A stretch of DNA of 64,000 bases. It comes from Fomitopsis serialis. Its lineage: Eukaryota; Basidiomycota; Agaricomycetes; Polyporales; Fomitopsidaceae. The notes beneath the pieces are model-generated. The model had not been told where the DNA came from. It saw only the letters and a program-made list of their open reading frames with translations, and did no database searches. Of this stretch, positions 9,433 through 21,600 are shown piece after piece; positions within the stretch are counted from its first letter, which is position 1, and every line of letters starts with the position of its first letter. The position numbers and the translations under genes are program-made. The DNA lies in assembly GCF_022376445.1 (NCBI RefSeq), contig NW_025954961.1, forward strand, positions 1,736,001 through 1,800,000. The letters run 5' to 3'.

Positions 9433-12400
9433 CTACTGCCCCCAATTAAATATATCCCCAAAGTCGTTCAGCCCGCCCTGGTCCACTTGCGGGCTGTTTT
9501 GTGCCATCGCCTGGCCCGGCGCCGGCGTCGCAGACATCTGGCGCGGCGTCATGGAGCGGTCGGAATGATGTTGGCTCGCACCTGGTGATGGTGCGACGAA
9601 CGGGAACTGCCCCGTGCCTAGCCCGTTGGCATTCTGGTGCCACTGATTCTGGCCACCCGCACCTGGCTGGGGCACGCCACCCATCCCTCCTTGCACCCCG
9701 CCACCAAAGCCGCCTCCCGGTCCTGCGCTGTTCGGTGGCGACATCCCGTACGAGCTGTGCCCCTGGCCCATCGGCGACATCTGCTGCTGCACGTTCTGCT
9801 GGAAGCTCATCTGGGGCATGCCTCCGCCTACGTTCTGCTGCATCATCTGATGAGGCGTCATCCCGCGCTGCTGGGCCTGCTGGAGCAACATCGCACGCTG
9901 GAGGTCTTCTGGCGTGTGCCCCGATATCCGCTGCGACATGCCCGCCGCTGGTGACGGCGCCGAGTCTGACGGCGTCCGCGTGGTCCTGGCGATCCCGGAC
10001 ATGGAAGGATTGGACCGCAACGTGGGTATGTGACCCGATGCATCCATCGCGCCCGGCATTTGCATGCCCGCGTTCATGCTGGCTTGTGCCATCCGCTGTT
10101 GCTGCTGCATCCGCTCTTGAGCCGCGGCCATCAGCTGCGGATTCATCATGGCTTGGTTCGACATGCCGCCGTTGCGCATTTGTTGTTGCATGAGATACAG
10201 CTGCTTCTGCTGGGGCGTCATGCCCGCAAGGAACGCCTGCTGCTGCGGTGTCAAACCAGTCCCGTTCATACCCATCCCCGACCCTGTTCCCTGGTTCCCG
10301 AACGGCATGCCGCCAGATGAGGAAGACCCCGACATGGAGGCTTGCTGCATCGACCTCGTAGGACTGATCTGCCCCGGCGACATCCCAGAATTTGAGAGCA
10401 TGCCAGGGCTCATCATGTTCATATTCTGCGTCGACCCGCCTGCTTCCTTCGCCATTCGTTGCCGCTGCTGAAGGATCATCTAATGAGACACGGCTAAGTA
10501 GCGGTCTAAAGCGCATCCCTCGATACGAAACATACCTGAGCGTTCTGAACATGCTGCAGCTGTTGCTGTATCTGCAGATGCGAAAAGTTTGGAACTTGTT
10601 GCGTCAAATACTGCATGAGCGGGTGATTTGGGTTCTGCAAGATCTGGTACTGCCGCATGAGAATCTGGTTGCTCTGGCTCTGCTGCTGCTGTTGCTGCTG
10701 CTGCATCGCCAGGTTTCCCTGCTGTTGCTGCTGCATACCACCCATCGACGACGGGCCTGCCATGTTCGACATTCCCATACCGCCCTGCTGAGCGTGAGGG
10801 TGAGGCGGCGACATCTGCCGACTGCTCTCGGCGAGTTGCTGCTGTTGCTGCTGCATGTTCTGCCGCTGCATCTGCTGCATCTGCATCTGTCGAGCCCGCT
10901 CCCGCGCTGCATGTAGCTGAGCCTCGTTTGCGCCGCCCATCATCCCTTGAGGCATCGACGGTGGCGGCATAGCGGGGCTCCCCAGTTGTTGTGGGGCTGG
11001 CGTACCCTGCAAGGAAGGCACAGCGCTCAAGGGGTTGGGAGCGTTCGGTAACATTCCATGGTTCATCTGCTGCGGGACAGCACTCGAGAACTGGGGTGTC
11101 GGTGCGAGCGGTGTCGATAACTTCGAGTCGCCCATATCCCGCCGTTTGTTCGCCATGTCTGGGAAGAGCTCGTCTGGGCGGTTGCGCTTCAGACCGTTCT
11201 GAAGATCGCCGTGTAGTGGCACCCCATGCGAGGTGGCACCTGCTTGTTCGCGGCGTGCGATCTCCTTCGCGAATGTGGCTGACATCTCGGCGTAGAGGTG
11301 GTGTATTCGGTCCATCGGCAGGAAGTCGACAGATGGTGGTGGAGTCATCTTAGGCAGGGGCACGGCATTCCGGCCCTAGAGCAATATTAGCCTGAGCCGA
11401 AGTCAAGGAATCGGGCTACACACCTTCACATTCGCATCTGCAGCCGCTGCCAGCCAGGTAAGATTCGATTGAACATGCGCTCCGTACCTAAGAATGCGTC
11501 GTTAGCGAAGGTGCATTACCACCGAGTGGATAAACGTACTGATAAAGTAATGGATTGTCGCTGGAGTAACCACGGCTGAGGAAAGCTGCCATCGCGCTAT
11601 GGCGCAGTGAGCATTTGGGTTGAGTGGTATAGGAAATACGGATACCTCAGCAACTGGTTGTTGAGTTCTAGAATGGTGACGACCTTGGGATCGAGTTTCG
11701 CGCCGGCGGAGGCCGTGAGGTTGGGGACATGGTTCGGGAACGTGACATCGTTTCCCAAGGATGCGATATCTGGCTGGGAGAAGGGACTCGAGACCGATGA
11801 CGATGAAGAATGGATGATCGACGATCCTCTGGCGTAGGAAGCTGATTTGGCGGGATTCGAATGGGACGATGATGCCTCAGGCGGAGCTTCGCGTGGGGAT
11901 TGTGCGTTAGACGCAGCCGATGCATGGCCCTTGCTTGTTGCTCCCTCCGGGGCACTCTTGTTCGGACCATCAGCCTCGTGTGTCTCCTTGTGGCCGCCCG
12001 GAGATGGTCCGCCAACGGACGCGCCTCCTTCCTTTGTCCTGTCCTCTTCCTCGTCATCGGGAGCAGAAGAAAGCTCACTGAGTGGTGTGGAGCACGCGAA
12101 GCCTTCTCGACCTCCTCCGCGAAGTTCCCTTCGTCCACCTCCGTCGGCGCTTCTGTCCCTCCTGCTGCCGCCTCGCCTGCACTGGCCGGAGGCTTTTCAG
12201 CAGTCGCTCCTGGATCTACTACTGCGCTGGGTGTCGCAGCGTCTGGTGGTGGGCTGAGAGAGGACGACGTCTCGGCGACTGGAGAGCGTGTGCCTGCAGG
12301 ACTTGAGGGCGACGGCTCTGGCAACTTGGGCTCTTCTGCATCGCCTGGAGTGATGGGGCCGTGATTGGTTGTTGCCGGGACCGGTTGGTCTTGCTTTTGT

Positions 12401-12630
12401 GCTGGGGCTGGATCAGACGTTATTGTGTGCTTCGGTGCGTCGCTTGTCAGGGTGAATGGTTCCTGGGGGTCGTGATAGAATGGTGTGTCGGTGTGGGTGG
12501 ACGGGGACCAAGACAGGATGGAATGCTGATCAGCATGGGGTGGATCCGCCAGAATCAAGTTAGACTTTGCGTGCCCAGCGATAGCAGAGGAGTGACTGCG
12601 ATCGAGATGTATCATAGTAATCTGAATCAC
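9433..12630 (-). CDS. SSXT (SS18-like) SWI/SNF co-activator with polyglutamine tracts (one apparent 1-nt deletion)
   Basis: Probable nuclear co-activator, by analogy with SS18 in BAF/SWI-SNF complexes. Exons: 12630-11646, 11596-11540, 11487-11424, 11375-10536 and 10479-9433, about 997 aa. The SSXT-type core is 'KVVTILELNNQLL', 'AMAAFLSRGYSSDN', 'YGAHVQSNLTWLAAAAD', matching the LDENN...LHxNLxYLAxxAD pattern of that domain. A coiled-coil-like stretch follows ('RIHHLYAEMSATFAKEIARRE'-like; motif shown in part), then Met/Gln-rich sequence with runs of 5-8 Gln encoded mainly by CAG/CAA, resembling the QPGY activation domain of SS18. The end is acidic-aromatic ('DFGDIFNWGQ'). The N-terminal 250 residues are Pro/Ser/Glu-rich and disordered. 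The frame breaks once near the A-run (plus strand) at 12069-12073; restoring one base makes the model 2994 nt. The start at 12630 is the first in-frame ATG and is uncertain; another lies five codons later. Confidence 0.78.
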
Positions 12631-13911
12631 CGGATATAAGGCGAGAACACAGGGGTCCTCGCAACAGGCGGGTCGTCAACGAGCGGCCGAGGCGTCCGGA
12701 CAAAGCGCGAGAGGACTGGCCTGATCCGGCAGGAGGCGTGGACGGGCGAGGGCGTGTGTTCTGTGGGCTGGAGAGCCAAACGGGGCCGGGGTGGCAGGGA
12801 CCGAGGGGGCGAGCTCGAGGGGAGGAGGAAAGCGGTGCACGCGGCGCGCCCTCGTGAGACTTTCCAACCTCCCTGAGCGCCCCCGCCAGCGCCCGCCCGA
12901 CGCCTCTGGCCACGGCGGGGGCCCTCGCCCCGCCGCCGTCCCTGCGTCCACCCACTTATATACGCCCGCGTCGGGATGGCGGGCGGGCCTTACGCGGATC
13001 GTGGCACCGGCCAGAACACATTTACGCTGCGTGATCGATTCATCGACCCCCTCAGATCACGGAATCTGCCTCCATTCGGGCGCGGAATGAAACGAGCAGG
13101 CGAAGATGTCATCTCGTGCACAATGGAAGAGCGCACACTCGATAAGAGAACCTTAGTTGAAGTGGGAATTCGCCAGACGGTCCTCGAGCGCGCCCGATCC
13201 TTACATCACCACAAATACATCCCAAGGCTTTCCTTCTTCCTCCGCACGTACACCTGCACTCATGGGACAATGTGACCTTCCCAAGCCGCTTCAGCTATCA
13301 CCAGCCACACCCCCTTGTGCGTGGGCGAGTGCATGGTCCATGTGGGAACCGTCCTGCGCATGGATCAGTGTCCTGTACTCTGCACATCATGAGAGGTCAA
13401 GCTCGCCTGCTGTCAGAACATCAATCAACTGCTGACACCATGTCGCTGCAGGTCAGCTCTGTCGTTCCTGCGAGCAACCATCCGTCGCAACATGCAATGT
13501 GCACCTTGCGCAGTCGTACGTTACGCTCGACCTGTGGTAGTTCCTGGCCTAAGCTAGTCTAGGCCCCCGATAATTGAGATGTCACGACCTCAGAGACAGC
13601 AAAGAAGCTGCCGAATTAGCTCAGTTCGCCATTCCTATGTAGTTGAATGACTAGCAAAATCTAGAGTTTCCTCAGACTTGTGCATGCCAATGATTGAGCG
13701 TACCACTTACGTCCGTAAACCTCAGTCCGAACCATACTTACGCCATGCAGACGGTATTACAAGCGCCACCAAGTTCTCATTCGACGTATGTTCGTTCTCA
13801 TCTTTCTCTGAGAAAGGCTGAAGATAAGCCGAGTGCAGATGACATTATGAGTGAACGTACTTACAATACTGCACCACAGACAGATGCAGAACATGGACTT
13901 GCCGCTTCTGC
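12631..13911. other. Intergenic, SSXT promoter and flank of the LINE insertion
   Basis: The first 330 bp are GC-rich with a TATATA at about 12957-12962 and probably belong to the SSXT promoter. The remaining sequence up to the LINE is of mixed composition, with short unsupported open frames and no repeat or RNA gene that I recognise. It is the pre-insertion partner of the sequence right of the LINE. Confidence 0.5.
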
Positions 13912-13926
13912 AAGGAAGTCTGGGTG
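13912..13926. repeat. Left target-site duplication of the LINE
   Basis: AAGGAAGTCTGGGTG here is repeated exactly at 24004-24018, right after the poly-A tail. The first AA is ambiguous with the tail at the right copy, so the duplication is 13-15 bp. Confidence 0.9.
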
Positions 13927-14650
13927 CCCCCGGGAGGGCGTTGTTGTAGAACACGCCCTGCGCAGACCTTCTCGTGGTCCGGGGGGTAAGTAGTCCGGAA
14001 GGACGAAACGAACATGCGCAGACTTTGGGACGTGCCAGTCGCCCTCTCAGTCAAAGGAACACCATCCTGGATGACTACGAGCCATCCACCCTCAAACCTG
14101 TCTCTGAGACCAGAGACGGTAATACAACATGCTAGACTACATAGTCTACGAGGGCACCCGTTTCTCCGCGATGGAGACAACCAGCCACTCTCTCCCTGCA
14201 GCGCGACGTCGCCCACGACATCCACTCCACCTCCCTCCCGCTTTGACGTTACGTAACCACGAGCGCCAAATGATATCCCACGCGTGTACCACCTCCCTTT
14301 AGAGTTCAAGCCACCAAAGGCGGCTACCTAGTCTACGGCCTTTGCCGAGAACACGTCGCGCTGACACGCAAACAGGCGACTGACTGGATTCGCAACGAAG
14401 CTCGATTCAATCAACATACACCATAATATGCTTATGCTTGCCATGAACCATCATTTCCCATAAATTGAGCGCTCCTACATGCAGACGTAAGGATGGCCAC
14501 TGTAACGTAAAGGATACCTGCCTGACCAGCTCTAGCGCCATCCACACACATATTCTTCCCCACACGTAACGCCCCGTAACGCCCAACCTGCAAAAACATA
14601 ATAAGGAACGGTGCGAAACGGCTGCAAAGCAAAAACGCACACCTGTCCAT

Positions 14651-15235
14651 ATGCCCCCCATGCCTGAAAAAAGCACCAAAGCAGTACGCAGACCCGCTGA
14701 ACTCCGCCCTCTTCGACGTCTCCTCCCAAACGGCACACCTACGCCCCCCCGCACCATCCCTACTGTTCCCCTCCCCACCCTGTCGCTCCCGATTGGGGAT
14801 GATCCAGTCCTCGAAGTCAATGTCTTCGACCGCCCAGTACGAGAGGGCAACGGAGTGATCTGGACCGTGGCGTCACGTCCGGAGAGGCAGTTGAAGAAGA
14901 ATATCAAAATAATCCTGAAATCCTCCGGTCACGAGAGTGGTGTAGGGCGTCTCTCGTCCCTAAACGGGCTGTATCGCCACTGGGCATCCTTCGCCGTATC
15001 GGGAGGGCCCCGGCTATGCAGCATCCGTGTCCCGATCCCATGGGCGGTTCTGGACGCGCTCGCGAGCCATACCCACTTCTCGCGCTATTACGCCCTCCCG
15101 AGAGAGCCTGGCCCGCACCCCGCTTTCATCGGAAACCCCGTGATCTTCAACGACGAGGAGAATCCCTACGAATTTGAAGTGTGGGAGGATCCGGCCTACC
15201 TCGACGCGCGCCTCGCACGAATCCGCAACCAATGA
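14651..15235 (+). CDS. Extra 5' ORF of the LINE, 194 aa, function unknown
   Basis: One uninterrupted frame from ATG 14651 to TGA, inside the target-site duplications and upstream of ORF1. The first 50 residues are Pro/Arg-rich and basic; the rest looks globular, with aromatic/charged segments ('GVIWTVASRPERQ', 'GLYRHWASFAVSG', 'RVPIPWAVLDALASH', 'NPYEFEVWEDPAYLDARL'). No zinc knuckle, RRM, coiled coil or catalytic motif is visible. A possible poly-A signal (AATAAA) lies at about 15625-15630, so this ORF may form its own transcript. Standard fungal LINEs have two ORFs; this third one is unusual. It could be a captured host exon or an RNA-binding or silencing-related accessory protein, but nothing in the sequence decides this. 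Confidence 0.6.
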   Translation: MPPMPEKSTKAVRRPAELRPLRRLLPNGTPTPPRTIPTVPLPTLSLPIGDDPVLEVNVFDRPVREGNGVIWTVASRPERQLKKNIKIILKSSGHESGVGRLSSLNGLYRHWASFAVSGGPRLCSIRVPIPWAVLDALASHTHFSRYYALPREPGPHPAFIGNPVIFNDEENPYEFEVWEDPAYLDARLARIRNQ

Positions 15236-16047
15236 TGGTGGCGATATAGTGGGAAGACGGCGGAGATCGCACCGCGAGAATGTCTCGGGAGGACAGGATA
15301 GATCGCGTTACAGACAGTCCAAATCAATGTGACGGAAACCTGTATTCTGACAGCCCGAGAAAATACACTGTACAATGCCGACACACATGATGTGGCAACA
15401 GCGCCACGGAATGATGGCTCCGCGGCGATGCCGATAGAACTTCTGGTACCGAATCCCTGCCCGGCACCAGCCCTCTAGAAAGTATGCTGATTGGCCAGCG
15501 GTCAGGGCGACAGGTAACCGATCCCTGACAGCGTGGCGACACCTCCATACACAACTCCGGAACTGTGACGCCAGCGAACCACGAGTCTCTCGGGATCTAT
15601 GTCGCACCACGTACAGATACAGTCAATAAAGCTCGGTCTCTACCAAAAGAAAATGCCTCACCGTGAAAATGCCGCCGCGAATTACTTGCGGAGGACCAAC
15701 CTCGCCGAGATCCTCTAAGCAGGGAATAGACACAGATTAACAGCACAACTACAGACAACTAAAAAAAAAAACGGAAACACCTACATGTCCTAAGTAGAAT
15801 GAGAGCACGGTGTCTTGGACGAACGAGACGAATGCGAGCATATGTCCATCTGGCCCTTACCCGCCGTCCAGTCCCCGCAAAGAATACCGCGACGAGACGC
15901 CGCCGTTGCCTGACGCAACCGCCTGCCCGTATCCCTCTTATAACGAGACCTAGTGAATATCGAGAGACCAGCCCGCAACTGAATCTCACCTCTCTTGCAA
16001 CTAAACTCGCTTAAAAAAAACATCTTCGTATCTTCTCCCTTGATAAA
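15236..16047 (+). other. Non-coding spacer inside the LINE between the 5' ORF and ORF1
   Basis: Contains a candidate AATAAA at about 15625-15630 and an A-run at 15761-15771; the stretch before ORF1 has another A-run (16013-16020) and looks like a leader or internal promoter. No continuous coding frame is supported. Confidence 0.5.
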
Positions 16048-18269
16048 ATGCGTTCGCCATCCCCGCCTAAGAGCTTACTGCCCGCCCGCACTGCCGTGAT
16101 CGGTGTCGGCGCACGCGCCTTGGACCTCGCGAATGCTACCCTGCGCCGCCCTGACGGCAGCTCGACCAGCAACACACCCGCTAATCCGTGGTCGTCGGGA
16201 CGTGCAGTCTCACCGGACAAAATCACGGGCGTTAGTAAGTACTCCCGTCAAATAAATGGCTGGGATGTACCTTCTTACGATCAAAGCGCAGGCTACGCCA
16301 ATGTGGTAAAAAGCGGAAGGCCCGCCTCGCCTGCGTCACCGACGACGGCTGCGAGCACCGCCACCCCGCCCAGCACGCCCGCCCCGGAGTTAAACCCGCG
16401 GGAGTGCGAGCAGACCGAACCCACTGCGGGCGGCAGCGATGCCATCCTGCCCGCGAACGGTGAGATCGGAGAGACTCCTGACCGTGGACGATCCCTCCCC
16501 GCTGAGTCCCCGCTGAGTCCCACCACTGCGGCACAACGCCGTCGGGCCAAGGGCAAGGCTCCTGCTCGGCGCCGCCGCTCGCCTACTCCAGACGACCTCC
16601 CCGCTCTGCTCCCTGTCCCGGACAGCGACGACGAGGATGACGACGTACCCCCTCCTCCTCCCCGAGACGCGTAGTCAGTGACGCCCGGAAGCGCCGCAGG
16701 TCCGCCGTAGATCTCAGCGACGAGGAGCCTGCGCCACTGGTGATGCGCTTCCAGGAAGCGCCTCGCTCGAGCGCCTTCATCACAGACGAAGAACTCGCGG
16801 ACGTGATTATGGGCGACGACGAGGGCGGGAGCGCTATAGGAGCGACGTGCACTGGGGCGGCGATGAATCAGGCGAGCACTCAGAGCCTGAACTTTCTGAA
16901 CGTCACTTACCCTCGCACCCCCTTTCCATCGCCGTCGCCATCGAACCAGCTCGACCCTCAGCACCCGACATCTGTGCTGCAGGATGCAGGCGGGAGCAAT
17001 GATGCCTCGCGCGGCTCCTCCGCTCTCCCTTGGGCATCCAGCCCCATCCCTATACGCCGCACGCCATCGCCGCCTCCCCCGTATGGTCGTCAGCCATCTC
17101 TCCAGCCGGCTGCACCTCACGCACCTGCCCCAATTCACCGCCTGCCTCAGTTCCAGAGGATGCACGCTCCCGCTCCTCCGCAGCCTGCTGGCCCGCCGCC
17201 GCTGCCACCTCTTCCGCCTCTCCTGCCGGCCCTCGCGCCGCCGCACCTCACTCCGATGCACGTCTTGACGAGGCCGCCGCCTGGCGGATGGCGACGAGTA
17301 GAGGGCGCGGACTTCTTCTGGCGTATCCGAGGGATGGACCATGACCAGGTCGACGCCTGGATGCGAGATGTGAGTCCCGCCGTCCTTGTACAGATACCCG
17401 AACTTGGCGCGGCGGATCCGGGCGTGTGGGACCGCCTAATTGCGATCCGAGCAGCTCTCCGCCGCTACGGCGCGGTCCGCGACGCCGTCGTCACGGCTGC
17501 CCTTCCAGGGCCCGGCCCGCACCGACCCAACTCCGAGCCATTTTTCTATATCATCCGGGGAATCTCGCAGGCCCAGGCTAACGAACTCGCACAGCGCCGT
17601 TGGATCTCGGCCCCGGAGATCACTCTGGGGTTCGAACCTTGGCGCCTCGACGCTCCCTTCTTCCTCGGAGCGTGGCGACACGTCGAACGCTTCGCGGACA
17701 CGAGCGAAGACGGGATGGCACGCTCAGTTCGTGACGCTTTCGAGGAGAACACCGTTGCAGATGCGATCCGCGGCATCATTGCCCAGGACATTGCTGTAGG
17801 CGGACTCTGGTCTGGCTTTGACGTCGACGACGTATTCATCATCATGCTAGACTCCATCCACGTCCGCTCTCTCGCATGGCGCCGCAACCCCCGCGTCGCT
17901 GAGCCACTCGCTCTGATATACTGCCAGTCCCCTACCGGCGACCCGACCGCGTGGCTCCACTTCCGAAACATTGTACAACACCTCCGCTTCGGCACCGCGC
18001 ACTCGGGCGCCCCGGAGTTCACCACGAGCAGGCTCTGGTGCACGATCTGTCACTCAACAGATCACCCTACCGGACTATGCTATCTTGGTTCCATTCCTGA
18101 CTGGCACGGGCCTAGGCCCCGTATTCAAGGCGGTATAGTGCAGATCCCCGGCGGACAAGGTCTCCCGCAGGCGGCCCGCGGTGCCAATCGTGGCGGACGC
18201 GGACTCGTGCAGACCCGAGGACGTGGCGCTGGTCGTGGTGGACGCGGACGCGGCAATGGACAGAACTAG
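16048..18269 (+). CDS. LINE ORF1 (gag-like nucleic-acid-binding protein), one frame break
   Basis: RNA-binding partner of the reverse transcriptase. The first 208 residues are read in one frame (16048-16674): disordered Pro/Ser/Ala-rich, ending in an acidic run ('DSDDEDDD') and a Pro run. The sequence then continues one frame back through 16743-18269 without any loss of coding character ('RKRRRSAVDLSDEEP'). The C-terminal half holds a globular region and a zinc knuckle, 'CTICHSTDHPTGLC' (C-x2-C-x4-H-x4-C), followed by an RGG-rich tail ('GGRGLVQTRGRGAGRGGRG'). The total would be 740 aa if one base is restored or if the ribosome slips -1 at the Pro/CCCC stretch near 16650-16670. Both readings are open. 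Confidence 0.8.
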
Positions 18270-18656
18270 TAGTACCCTACTCGTGCCGTAGCCACCTCTG
18301 TACCTCTCGTAGCGCCATGTGTACCCTTTCTTCTCCATTGCTGTAACCTGTATGACGTAATCCCCCCTATACACTGATGACTTCTCCCGAGTCTCGCGAT
18401 GCGTGATGATATGCCCACATTTACTGACCGGAAACGGGACAGGAAAGCTATCTAGCAGCGCGATACTCTCTTTTTTTCTAGCATAAAGGGCACTCCTAGA
18501 TCTTGCCCTGCCGAGAGGCTCAAGTCGTGGCGGCATAGTTTGCCTGCCCGGCATGTCACCTGAGACGCCCAGGAGTGGTGTCCCGCCCTCGCGCATCGTT
18601 GTAGCGAGGGAGTGGTAGCGCAACGGCATCTACACACACCATTAACACACAAACGG

Positions 18657-21600
18657 ATGAACGACCGACAACTGGCTCCTCACGGTGCCCCCGAAGGCCC
18701 ATCATATCCCCTGCCTGTGACAGGCCTAGTGACGGGGCAACGATCCCCGGCGGCAGGGCCGGCACTGAACCCCCAGACGTCTACAGTGCCGGCGTACCAG
18801 ATATCGCCCAGACGTCGAACGTGTCCCCTAGTCAGGGACACGCTGGGCAAGAACTCAATCAACAGGACCACCGGCGGAATCAACCGGCGGCTCCAGTACC
18901 CCCACACAGACTACACCAGAATCGGAAAACAGGCCGCCACACGAAAGCGGGCCTCACGATTGGCTCCTTAAATGTTAGCGGGCGCGGCACATTCGCCACA
19001 GACGCGCCGACCAACAAGTGGGCAGCGATTAACCAGATGATGAGGGACAATCGCATAGGCATGATGGCTCTCCAGGAGACACATCTAGAAGGCCTACATG
19101 TAGACAGAATACATGACCTATACGGACGTAGACTACGTCTGTTACACGTTCCAACGCAAGATGCGATAAACGCTCGTGGCGTAGCCTTCGTGCTGAATAG
19201 AGAAATGATCGATGTTGCGGACTACCGATTGACGGAAGTAATCCCTGGACGCGCCCTGTATCTAGACATACATTGGCATGCAGGGCGCCGCCTACGAGTG
19301 CTGAATGTCTACGCACCAAACTCAGGCCCGGAGAACGCAAACTTCTGGGCCAACATAGAGACCCGCCTGACCGCACTACACCTGACCGCACCGGAGGTGG
19401 TCCTCGGAGACTTCAATGTCGTGGAGGACCCGGTGGACCGTATACCGTCTCGACCAGACCCGCAGAACCAAGTAGATAGCCTACAGCACCTACTCCACCA
19501 CCTCCACCTAAAAGACGGGTGGAGAACAGCCCATCCCTCTGTGACGGACTTCTCCTTCCCTCAACGCGGGAGTGTGTCACGATCCAGGCTGGACCGCATA
19601 TATGTCACGGATGAACTTCTATCGGCCTCCACAGACTGGAAGATTGAATCCACCAGCATCCCGACTGACCACCGACTAGTATACACGGGCATAAGCGCGG
19701 CAGAGGCCCCCTACATCGGAAAAGGAAGATGGGCCATGCCAACGCAACTGCTCTCCGATACTGAATTCGTGTCTGAAATGATGGCTCGAGGGGCGGCCGC
19801 TGCAGCTGACATGGAAGCACATGCCCAGGCGGATACACGCGTGCGCGGGCGAACACCACAGACAATCCTCGCGGCCTTCAAAACAGACATAGTGACCATG
19901 GCGAGGAAACGCATGAAGCTCCGAGCCCCGAAGCTCACGGCCGCTATCAAGAAGTTACAATCAGCTCTAGATGATATGCAGGCGAAGGATGACTATGCCT
20001 CCAACCCAGCTGTCCAGACGGAAGTCGCGATCGTGACGGACCGGCTGTGCGAACTCCTAAAGAAAAGGAACACGACAGCCCGCTCAGTAATAACTGCCCG
20101 GTATGCTCTGAATGCGGAGACCCCGTCAGCCTACTGGTCGCGAATCAACAAAGAGAAACGCCCACGCGATACCATGTACTCACTCAGAGTACCCGGGAGC
20201 TCACCACCTACATATGCGACCCGCTCGAGCAAGATGGCGAATCTTGCAAGAGACTACCACGACGACCTCCAGAAGGCCGGGCCCGGTGAGGATGACGCTG
20301 TCGAGCAACGCAAGGAGGTCATAAGGGAGGTGCTCTCCTCGCTGCCTGCACCGCTGACAAGAGAACAACTAGCCTCCCTTGACGACAAGATATCTGAGGA
20401 GGACGTCTCAGCCGCCCTCAAAAAGGCGCAAACAGGGAAGGCGCCAGGGCTCGACGGACTGCCCTATGAACTCTGGAAGGGCCTGTACGACCGCTACCAG
20501 AATGATAAACACCGCAACCCTCGAGCCTTCAACTGCATGGAAATGCTCACCACGGTTTACAACGATATTGATACCTTCGGCCTTGACGAGGGATCAAACT
20601 TCACGGCAGGTTGGATGTGCCCCATTTACAAAAAAGGCGACAGACGCGACATCGGCAACTATAGACCCATAACACTTCTGAACACAGATTACAAGCTGTA
20701 TACACGCATCCTCGCAACACGCCTGGGGACCATAGTGCCGCACGTCATCCACCCAAACCAGGCCGGATTCGTCCCGGGCAGACACATCGAGGACCAGACG
20801 CAGCTGGCCCGGGCAATGACGGATTACTGCGAAGCAGTAGAGGAGGATGGCGTCATCGTTGCCCTGGATCAGGAGAAAGCGTATGATAAGGTTGCCCATG
20901 ATTACCTCTGGGAAGTCCTGCGGGCCTTTGGCTTCTCCGATGTCTTCATTAACCGCGTTAAAAGGCTCTATGAAAATGCCGAAACAACGGTCTTCATCAA
21001 CGGAGAACGCAGCACTTTCTTCCGCGTCATCCGGGGAGTCCGACAGGGCGACCCTCTCTCGTGCCTGCTCTTTATACTGGCCATTGAACCTCTCGCGTGC
21101 ATGCTCCGAGCATCCCCCATTGTTGGGTTTACAATCCCTGGTGCTGTAGACAGACTGGTCACAACACTCTTTGCTGATGATACGTCCACCTACCTGTCCG
21201 CCACCGACTCGTGGTCCGGCCTCTGGACAATCCTGCGGAAATGGTGTGTGGCATCGCGAGCACGCTTCAACGACAACAAGACGGAAGTAATACCGGTGGG
21301 AACCCCAACTTATAGGGCCGCGGTCCTGGAAACACGGTGCATGAACCAAGGGGACGCCGAGGACCTGATCCCGCCCTCGGTGCATATCGCGGCCGATGGC
21401 GAGGCCGTGCGCATCCTGGGAGCCTGGATTGGGAACAAAGTTGATGAATCTGCGGTCTGGTCCCCTATACTGGCAAAAATAGCAAACTTCCTGGACAGGT
21501 GGGGACGGTGCCATCCATCCCTCGCAGGAAAACGTCATATCGTCCAAATGGGACCTGGGGAATGTCCCAGTACCTAACAAAGGTGCAAGGAATGCCGCGG

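Noticed and set aside
9501..10193. 230-aa plus-strand open frame
   Set aside because: Antisense shadow of the Gln/Met-rich SSXT gene; its content is explained by the reverse complement of CAG/ATG-rich codons.
10670..10880. CTG-rich repeats as a possible CRISPR-like or satellite array
   Set aside because: They are polyglutamine codons of the SSXT gene on the other strand, with no regular spacers.
14651..15235. The 194-aa ORF as an independent host gene next to the LINE
   Set aside because: It lies inside the target-site duplications, so it arrived with the element unless a nested insertion is shown; no second duplication was found around it.
17625..17636. GGTTCGAACC resembling a tRNA B box
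   Set aside because: Lies inside LINE ORF1, with no matching A box or cloverleaf around it.
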